Of a DNA stretch of 13,369 nucleotides, positions 8,433 to 13,369 are shown one piece after another. The stretch comes from Zancudomyces culisetae. Its lineage: Eukaryota; Kickxellomycota; Harpellomycetes; Harpellales; Legeriomycetaceae. Below the pieces are notes generated by a model. That model searched no databases. It was not told where the DNA came from and saw only the letters and a program-made list of their open reading frames with translations. The position numbers were made by a program, and so were the translations under genes. Numbering within the stretch: position 1 is the first letter of the stretch; the number at the start of each line of letters is the position of its first letter. The stretch lies in NCBI GenBank assembly GCA_001969505.1, contig LSSK01001071.1:1-13369 (forward strand), given 5' to 3'.

Positions 8433-9785
8433 ATGGGAAAGGGAACAGACAAGCTATATATAACACATTCAGAATGGTCAAATAAATTTAGCGAAGGCGG
8501 GATGAGCTTTGGAGGCAAAAGGGAGGGAATTGCGCGAATGAAGGCCAAAATTCTTCCATTCAAATGTTGTGCAGTTTCGCGGATGCCCTTCAAGACTCCA
8601 GTGTGCACATCAGAAGGAATAGTGTTTGATTATGAGAATATACTAGCATACTACAAAAAATACAAAAACAATCCAGTCACTGGAGAAGCAAAGGGGATAA
8701 AGATCAAAGAGCTAGTAAAGTTGAATATTGCAGAAACTGAAACGGGTGAATACATGTGTCCGGTAACAGAAAAGGAATTTACAGAAAGCAGCAAAATTGT
8801 GGTGAATTTAAAGACTGGGAACGTATATTCTTTAGGAACGGTAGAGGAGTTTAATTATAAGGCCAAAAACATGTTTGATTTGATTAGCAATGAGCCTTTT
8901 ACCAGGAAGGACATAGTGGTGCTATATGATATAGAATCGGTAGAATGGAGACGAATCGAGGATTTCTGGTATTTAAAAAATGGGATCGAATGGACGGACG
9001 TCAGTGAAGAGCAAAAACCAGAATTCGTCACCAGTAGTGGCGGAAAAATCAATGCAGGCGGGAATGCTAGTTTGGGACGAATATTGAAAGAAATAGCAAA
9101 AGATAGCGAATCAGAAAGGAAGCAGGTTAGGGATGAACCCATTAAACAAATTGCAGGGGCCAAGAGAGGCTATGAAACGATATATACCACAGGCGAGACA
9201 GCCGCTTCGCTGACATCGACAGTGGTGGATGTGGTCACACAATCCAAGCGAATAGAACTGAGTGAGGAAGAAATGATGCTTGCAAAAGTGTCCAAGCCAA
9301 GCTATGTGACTATCAAAACAAACCATGGTGATATCAATGTTGAGTTATATTGTAAAGTGGCACCAAAAACATGTTACAATTTTGTGCGGTTGGCGGAGCA
9401 AGGTAAATACGACAACATGAAGGTGCATCGATTGATAAAACACTTTATGGTTCAGATGGGTGATTATGATGGAAAAGGTGGGCAGAGTATTTGGGGTAAA
9501 TACTTTGAGGACGAAATTAGTAAAAAGTATATACACAATGAGCGGGGAATATTGTCGATGGCCAATAAAGGGAAGAATACTAATGGATCGCAGTTTTTTA
9601 TTACGTTTCGGGGTGCCAAACATCTAGATGGAAAACATACAGTCTTTGGAAAAGTAGTAGGTGGGTTTAAGGTGCTTGATGAGATTGAACGGGTTCCTAC
9701 GGGAAACGCTGATATCCCAAAGACAGATATCGTTGTTGAGAGTATCAAAGTTTTGGTAAACAGCTTTAAACTAACCAAAAAATAG
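8433..9785 (+). CDS. PPIL2: PPIL2/Cyp60-type U-box and cyclophilin protein
   Basis: A 450-residue protein in one exon. The family (human PPIL2/CYC4, S. pombe Cyp8) pairs a U-box region, which can act in ubiquitin transfer, with a cyclophilin fold, and is found with the spliceosome in the nucleus. The N-terminus MGKGTDKLYIT is the family signature and fixes the start. Residues 40-95 (PVCTSEGIVFDYENI) and 98-155 (CPVTEKEF, GNVYS, NEPFTRKDI) form the two U-box-like halves. A charged linker follows, then cyclophilin at 290-446. Of the CypA active-site residues, R55, F60, Q63, Q111, F113 and H126 have counterparts (R333, F338, Q341, Q387, F389, H402). The W121 position is His397 and the usual QGGD is QMGD. 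Human PPIL2 is about 520 residues. It converges on TFIIS with 309 bp between the stop codons. Confidence 0.93.
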   Translation: MGKGTDKLYITHSEWSNKFSEGGMSFGGKREGIARMKAKILPFKCCAVSRMPFKTPVCTSEGIVFDYENILAYYKKYKNNPVTGEAKGIKIKELVKLNIAETETGEYMCPVTEKEFTESSKIVVNLKTGNVYSLGTVEEFNYKAKNMFDLISNEPFTRKDIVVLYDIESVEWRRIEDFWYLKNGIEWTDVSEEQKPEFVTSSGGKINAGGNASLGRILKEIAKDSESERKQVRDEPIKQIAGAKRGYETIYTTGETAASLTSTVVDVVTQSKRIELSEEEMMLAKVSKPSYVTIKTNHGDINVELYCKVAPKTCYNFVRLAEQGKYDNMKVHRLIKHFMVQMGDYDGKGGQSIWGKYFEDEISKKYIHNERGILSMANKGKNTNGSQFFITFRGAKHLDGKHTVFGKVVGGFKVLDEIERVPTGNADIPKTDIVVESIKVLVNSFKLTKK

Positions 9786-10094
9786 CATTGTGCCATCTAT
9801 CAGATTAGGGAATGTAAAAAGATGGATGTGTGGACGGGAAATTAGATGGACGAATGTGTGGATACCTGGAAAGTGAAAAGTGAAACTGGGGGAGATGCGA
9901 AAATGGTTTAATTTTTATGGGTATGATTGTGTAAATTATAAAGTTAAATTTCATTTCATCATATAGACCGAGAAAAACAAATGTGGTTAAATAAAATTGT
10001 AACAAAAATTAAATGAATTCTGAATTTTATGGATACAACTGAATAAAAAAAGAGAGTAGAAGTAGAGAGGTGGTCAAAACGGAAATGTATCATA
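9786..10094. other. Convergent 3' region of PPIL2 and TFIIS
   Basis: These 309 bases separate two convergent stop codons and presumably hold both 3' UTRs. A loose duplication GATGGATGTGTGGA (9821-9834) and GATGGACGAATGTGTGGA (9845-9862) is visible. Plus-strand AATAAA occurs at 9990-9995 and 10042-10047. On the minus strand only a weak ATTAAA (9907-9912) was seen for TFIIS. If both plus-strand signals are used, the transcripts overlap. Confidence 0.55.
9990..9995 (+). terminator. Candidate PPIL2 polyadenylation signal (AATAAA)
   Basis: A canonical AATAAA about 205 nt past the PPIL2 stop codon. A second copy lies at 10042-10047, closer to the TFIIS coding end. Confidence 0.4.
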
Positions 10095-11324
10095 CTAACT
10101 AAATCTCCATCGGTTTTGGCACACCAAGCATGTCACGAACGTAGTCATCGGTTCATCAGCACTTCTAGTTTGCATCTGGAAGTATGTTGTGCGACGCTTC
10201 TTACATTTCCCACATTTGAACTGATCAGTTTCAGCCTCCTTAGGTGTAGCACCGCGAGCTCTGAACATATTTTCACTATTGATCTGTATATCAGCCAATT
10301 TTCGTTCTTCAGAGGCCATTTCCTGGGTGGTCATATTTACAAATCTGTCGGTACTCAAATCGCCACACAGAATGTTTTCTCTTAGAGCAGGATTTTTCTT
10401 GTCCTTTAGATTCAAAAAGTATGACCGTATTCGTTGTTTGTATACCTTTTCGTTGGCCTTGTTTTTCTCAAACTCCTTTGATTCGATTTCAATCGCCTTT
10501 TGGATTGCAATTTCGCTATCGATGTCGGAATCAGTAACCAGTGCATTGTACAGCATCTTGATTCCATTATCGCGCATTTTGTTTTCGGTGCTTTTGATTT
10601 TTACGCTGTCGCTATCAAAAGTCCTTTCCTCGGTCTTGCTACCATTAGTCTCGAGCTTTGCCTTTTTACTTTGCGACTCGTCTTCTTGCTGTTTAGTTTC
10701 GACCTCTTTTTTCCCTTCTTGTTCGTCTTGTGGCTTTAGACGTTTCCGATTCTCCAATTCTATTTTTTCTTTGTTGCCATTTTCCGAATCCTTTACCTTT
10801 TTTACGGGCTTTTCGTCCTTTTTTCTTTTATTAGAGGACATGCTCACATCTTTTTTCCATTTATCTACCACACCCTTTGCCAACTTGGATATCGCTTCAT
10901 TTTTATCCGATCTTAGTTTTCCGACCACCTGGCCTATTCCTGTGTTCTAATTGGTTTGTCACATACAACTTGTATTAATGAGGAGAAAATAGAAGAAGAA
11001 TCTTCAAAGGAATGAGGGGGAAAGTATGAAGCTAATTCGGTTTTGAAGTCCCCTTCTGAGCATTAATAAGAACAAACAGATAACGGATACTTACTCTCAA
11101 AATACTTTCTGTGGCTGTCACGCTGTTCAATCTTTCCAAGATCGTTGTGATTTTCTAATTGTTTATAATTTCAGAGTACAACAAAAAAGAAATTAATATG
11201 GACAAATTAATTCCGATTTCCAAAGTATCAATGAGTTTTTGTGCCGTCTTACCTCGACATTCTCCAGCTCTTGAGCCTTAACGAGTGCCTTTTTAAAAGT
11301 TACAATATCATCCAGTTCATACAT
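10095..11324 (-). CDS. DST1: Transcription elongation factor TFIIS, three exons
   Basis: Spliced model: exon 1 11324-11253, exon 2 11154-11095, exon 3 10946-10095, 327 residues. TFIIS rescues backtracked RNA polymerase II by stimulating its RNA cleavage activity. The N-terminal LW domain (about 1-78) is spread over all three exons: DDIVTFKKAL, then ILERLNSVTA, then ILRNTGIGQVVGKLR. This matches the human ELKNIPMTLELLQSTRIG region in layout. A Lys/Glu-rich linker with NLS-like KRKK and SKKAKL covers 80-160. The central polymerase-binding domain is about 164-276 (IRSYFLNLKDKKNPALRENI). The zinc ribbon has Cys 289, 292, 317 and 320 and the invariant acidic pair D308-E309 in RSADEPMTTFV. Both introns are phase 0. 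Exon 3 has no ATG near its 5' end (GTG at 10928), so it cannot stand alone as the gene. DST1 is the yeast name; TCEA is used in animals. Confidence 0.93.
10947..11094 (-). other. TFIIS intron 2 (148 nt)
   Basis: The donor GTAAGT (11094-11089) and acceptor CCAATTAG (ending 10947) are phase 0 and give ILR-NTGIGQVV, matching the conserved LW-domain helix junction. An AG eight bases further on would break the frame. Confidence 0.85.
11155..11252 (-). other. TFIIS intron 1 (98 nt)
   Basis: The donor GTAAGA (11252-11247) and acceptor AACAATTAG (ending 11155) are phase 0 and join ENVE to KITTILE. The exon upstream begins at ATG 11324, giving MYELDDIV. The resulting spacing from the first helix to ILERLN agrees with TFIIS LW domains. 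Confidence 0.8.
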
Positions 11325-11371
11325 TTTATTGCACCCTCAAAATAGTTTGTTGTTGTAATAATAGTGGATAT

Positions 11372-11377
11372 TTACAT
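11372..11377 (-). other. Minimal start-stop uORF (ATGTAA) upstream of TFIIS
   Basis: ATG directly followed by TAA on the minus strand, 47 nt upstream of the TFIIS ATG. If it lies within the mRNA leader it would be a minimal uORF able to stall ribosomes. The transcription start is unknown, so function is speculative. Confidence 0.25.
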
Positions 11378-11432
11378 TTTTAGTATCGCTAAAATCGAAA
11401 TATATCAAGGAGAAAAGGTTTGATTGAAGGAG

Positions 11433-11448
11433 AAAAAAAATTTTTTTT
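11433..11448. promoter_or_regulatory. A8T8 tract upstream of TFIIS
   Basis: Eight A followed by eight T form a perfect palindrome about 110 bp upstream of the TFIIS ATG. It is flanked by GGAG (11429-11432) and, after a second T6 run, CCTCC (11459-11463), giving a longer imperfect inverted repeat. Poly(dA:dT) tracts commonly exclude nucleosomes at fungal promoters; that role is inferred here. Confidence 0.45.
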
Positions 11449-12035
11449 GGAATTTTTTCCTCCCTATTTTGGGTTCGCAAAGGTCGTAGAAATGGAAAAT
11501 ATATTAAGCAATTACAACTGTTTTTTCTGTTATTTATTTTTTGTTGGATTTGTTTTGTTGATTTTGTCCAAATCTATGCGAATTTGTTTGTAATCAAATA
11601 TATTATAGATAATAATGGGGGGAAAAAAGAGATGAATAGGGCGAGGGTGAGACTAAGCGAAAAATGAAGAACTGAAGGGGGAGTTTTTTCATTGTCTGTA
11701 TAAAAAATAAATAAAAAACAGAAAATGTGAAAATGAAAAGCTCGAATCCAAAAATTGTTGGAGATTAATAATCATCAAAGCACGTCAACATGCAGGTGGT
11801 GTGTCGAGAGACGCGAAAATTTCTTGAATATATGGGGATAAGATCCGGATACCAAGTATTAAGGATCAACTTTTCCGCATACCCCTTTAGCTGGATTCAT
11901 GAAAAAAAAAGTGTGTAAATAAACTCAGTGCACACATAATTTTGAATGATTTGCAGTCCCAATAATTGTACTTGGTGACTGGTTCTGGAAAATTAATCAT
12001 CTCGCTTTATTTACTGGCTATTTTCAGTTAGCTGG

Positions 12036-12070
12036 AGACCAGACCAGACCAGACCAGGTCAGGTCAGATC
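12036..12070 (+). repeat. Seven tandem pentamers AGACC x4, AGGTC x2, AGATC
   Basis: Thirty-five bases form seven contiguous five-base units with consensus A-G-R-Y-C. The first four units contain GACC and the next two contain its reverse complement GGTC. Bases 12042-12050 can therefore pair with 12057-12065 (one mismatch, six-base loop). Confidence 0.85.
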
Positions 12071-12684
12071 ACCGAAACCTAGTATATAGATGTGAAATTT
12101 TGGTATGTGCTCTTGTACAGCGTCCATTGATGTCATACAGAAAAATATAACAGGTCAGTACCCATGTAGATACACCGTTTCCCCTGATTTTTACGTCTAG
12201 GTATTGATATTAAATTTTAATTCTTTCAAACTTTGTCGCTACCAAAGGTATTACAGTCTTGTCCTTGTGTGCCTGAGACTATAACACAGAGTTTCTTTTA
12301 TTATAAGCGTGAATACAATCCATTTACCTATATTTATATATGTATACACTGTTGGTTTCAACGAGTAATAGTAGTCAGTTGTTTATTGATTATATTTACA
12401 TTTGAAATAAATATATCTATAAACATCTTGGTTTAAAACAATAAATAAAACAAGAATTATGACAATAGGGGCTTAAAAAAGGGGTGATGGTTAGTGGGAA
12501 AAACCATAGTTGTATTTTTCTATGTGTGCAATGAAAAATCGCTGCTATTTTCCAGCAAATTATATCTTGTTTAACAAAACATCAAACATCTATTTGTTTT
12601 CCAACCCATATGAACTTATCAAATAGGACAAAGTCAGAAAAAATGGCAAGATTAAAAAGTCTTGAGTATTTCACTCCCTCCACC

Positions 12685-12708
12685 CACTCAGTCACTCAGT
12701 CACTCAGT
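12685..12708 (+). repeat. Tandem octamer (CACTCAGT)x3
   Basis: Three perfect copies of CACTCAGT in a C/T-rich stretch, 146 bp upstream of the twinfilin ATG. The complement contains TGACTGAG, one base away from the AP-1/Gcn4 core TGACTCA. It is either a promoter element array or a microsatellite. Confidence 0.85.
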
Positions 12709-12853
12709 CGCTCCCCTTCCTCCCAAACTTCAACATAAGAATCAATAGCATTTCAATTTTTCAATAATTTGAAATACTAATTTAAAAATATCCTAAAACT
12801 ATAACTTATACATTTGAAATTAAACAAAAAGATATCCAGACATATAGAAAAAA

Positions 12854-13369
12854 ATGACAAGTGTGCAGAGTGGAATAACTGTCGATGCTTCCCTAAAACA
12901 GGCTTTGCAAGACCATGAAAAAAGTCTAGTTGCGGCATTGGACAGTTCTCAGGGAAAATCATCACCCCAATTTCAAGGAATTGGTAATGGTGATAGCAAA
13001 AATGGCAACTCAGGGCAAGGTCTAGTAATACTTAAATTGGAAATAGTAAATGAAACTATCCAAATTACTAAAACACTTCAAGTCGACAAGGTTATTGGGC
13101 TGAATGGTGGCAATGGACCCTCAAGTATCACTGGTCAGCAACTAGCCCAGGAATTGCAACTGGATACTATTTGTTATTTGTTGCATTTGCGAGCCAAACC
13201 CAGCAATTTAGATGCACATGGTAGTATACACGAGAACAAAATATACAACCGGTTCGGTTCTAGCGGGAGTTCCAGTCCTACGGGGGCAATAAAAGGAAGC
13301 AGCGTTGTATGGGATATTGTTTTGTGGGTTCCTTCAGCTGGCGTAGCGCATTTCAATAGCAATGGTAAT
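12854..13369 (+). CDS. TWF1: Twinfilin, N-terminal part (cut by window edge)
   Basis: An open frame of 172 codons from ATG 12854 to the right edge with no stop. Twinfilin binds actin monomers through two ADF-homology domains and limits filament growth at barbed ends in the cortical cytoplasm. The opening MTSVQSGIT closely resembles the yeast Twf1 start MSTQSGIT, which also fixes the start codon. ADF-H features follow: a helix (DASLKQALQDHEKS), strand ILKLEIVNETIQI (60-72), CYLLHLRAKP (107-116) and a core strand VVWDIVLWVPSAG (151-163), corresponding to the W-x-F-I-x-W-x-P-D segment of other twinfilins. Gly/Ser/Asn-rich inserts at about 32-57, 83-93 and 118-150 make the first domain longer than usual. 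The second ADF-H domain and tail lie outside the window. Confidence 0.82.
   Translation, partial: MTSVQSGITVDASLKQALQDHEKSLVAALDSSQGKSSPQFQGIGNGDSKNGNSGQGLVILKLEIVNETIQITKTLQVDKVIGLNGGNGPSSITGQQLAQELQLDTICYLLHLRAKPSNLDAHGSIHENKIYNRFGSSGSSSPTGAIKGSSVVWDIVLWVPSAGVAHFNSNGN

Larger units (their letters stand above)
11325..12853. other. 1.5-kb divergent intergenic region between TFIIS and twinfilin
   Basis: This is the largest gap in the window. No convincing coding frame was found: the 67-codon frame at 12233-12436 lacks an ATG start and shows only low-complexity hydrophobic sequence. I could not identify a tRNA, snRNA or snoRNA. It holds an A8T8 tract (11433-11448), a palindrome ATCCGGAT (11843-11850), tandem AG-RY-C pentamers (12036-12070), a small hairpin ATGGTT/AACCAT (12487-12507), and (CACTCAGT)x3 (12685-12708). 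It must contain the promoters of both flanking genes. Confidence 0.6.

Noticed and set aside
10279-10950. 223-codon plus-strand frame rich in Ser/Phe/Leu
   Set aside because: The shadow of the Lys/Glu-rich TFIIS linker; composition and position explain it fully.
11738-11765. Possible tRNA B-box (GCTCGAATCC)
   Set aside because: No T-stem pairing around it and no acceptor or anticodon arm at the right distances.
11834-11885. Possible structured RNA (GGGG...GATCC / GGATC...CCCC pairing)
   Set aside because: The stems are only four to five base pairs with long unpaired stretches. This is not enough to claim an RNA gene without covariation.
12233-12436. 67-codon plus-strand frame in the large gap
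   Set aside because: It has no ATG at its 5' end and an AT-rich hydrophobic composition, with nothing homologous that I recognise.
12774-12853. Possible 5' UTR intron of twinfilin (TACTAAT followed by AG about 55 nt later)
   Set aside because: The branch-like motif is suggestive, but no convincing donor could be assigned and the four supported introns here do not show a TACTAAC-type branch site.

Overview
The window is nuclear DNA from a eukaryote with a compact, AT-rich and intron-poor genome. It is most likely a fungus, and an early-diverging (zygomycete-type) one is my best guess. The evidence is as follows. All recognised proteins are eukaryotic. Stop codons are standard (TAA and TAG). 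Four short spliceosomal introns (88-148 nt, GT...TAG) can be reconstructed. Candidate TATA boxes and AATAAA signals flank several genes. The twinfilin and PPIL2 N-termini look fungal. A catalytic Integrator subunit 11 homologue is present, which to my knowledge the well-studied yeasts lack. The species assignment is inference.

Layout, left to right. A partial gene for an unrecognised secreted protein enters from the left edge (1-860, minus). INTS11 (1360-3366, minus) is next, followed by the AAA-ATPase AFG2 (3724-6080, minus, three exons) and an ACAD10/11-type acyl-CoA dehydrogenase with a possible peroxisomal C-terminus (6366-7670, minus). A 762-bp divergent promoter region separates this from the U-box/cyclophilin PPIL2 (8433-9785, plus). 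PPIL2 converges on the elongation factor TFIIS (10095-11324, minus, three exons). A 1.5-kb gap with several short tandem repeats precedes the start of twinfilin (12854 to the right edge, plus).

The genes look like ordinary housekeeping functions: RNA 3'-end processing (INTS11), pre-60S ribosome maturation (AFG2), fatty-acid catabolism (ACAD), spliceosome or ubiquitin-linked folding (PPIL2), transcript elongation (TFIIS) and actin dynamics (twinfilin). I see no operon, mobile element, CRISPR array or dedicated new system, and no tRNA or snRNA that I can defend. The items most worth a second look are the fully equipped INTS11, the in-frame alternative splice donors in AFG2, the TFIIS N-terminal domain split over two small upstream exons, the unrecognised secreted protein with an abutting uORF, the stand-alone dehydrogenase, and the repeat-bearing TFIIS-twinfilin gap.
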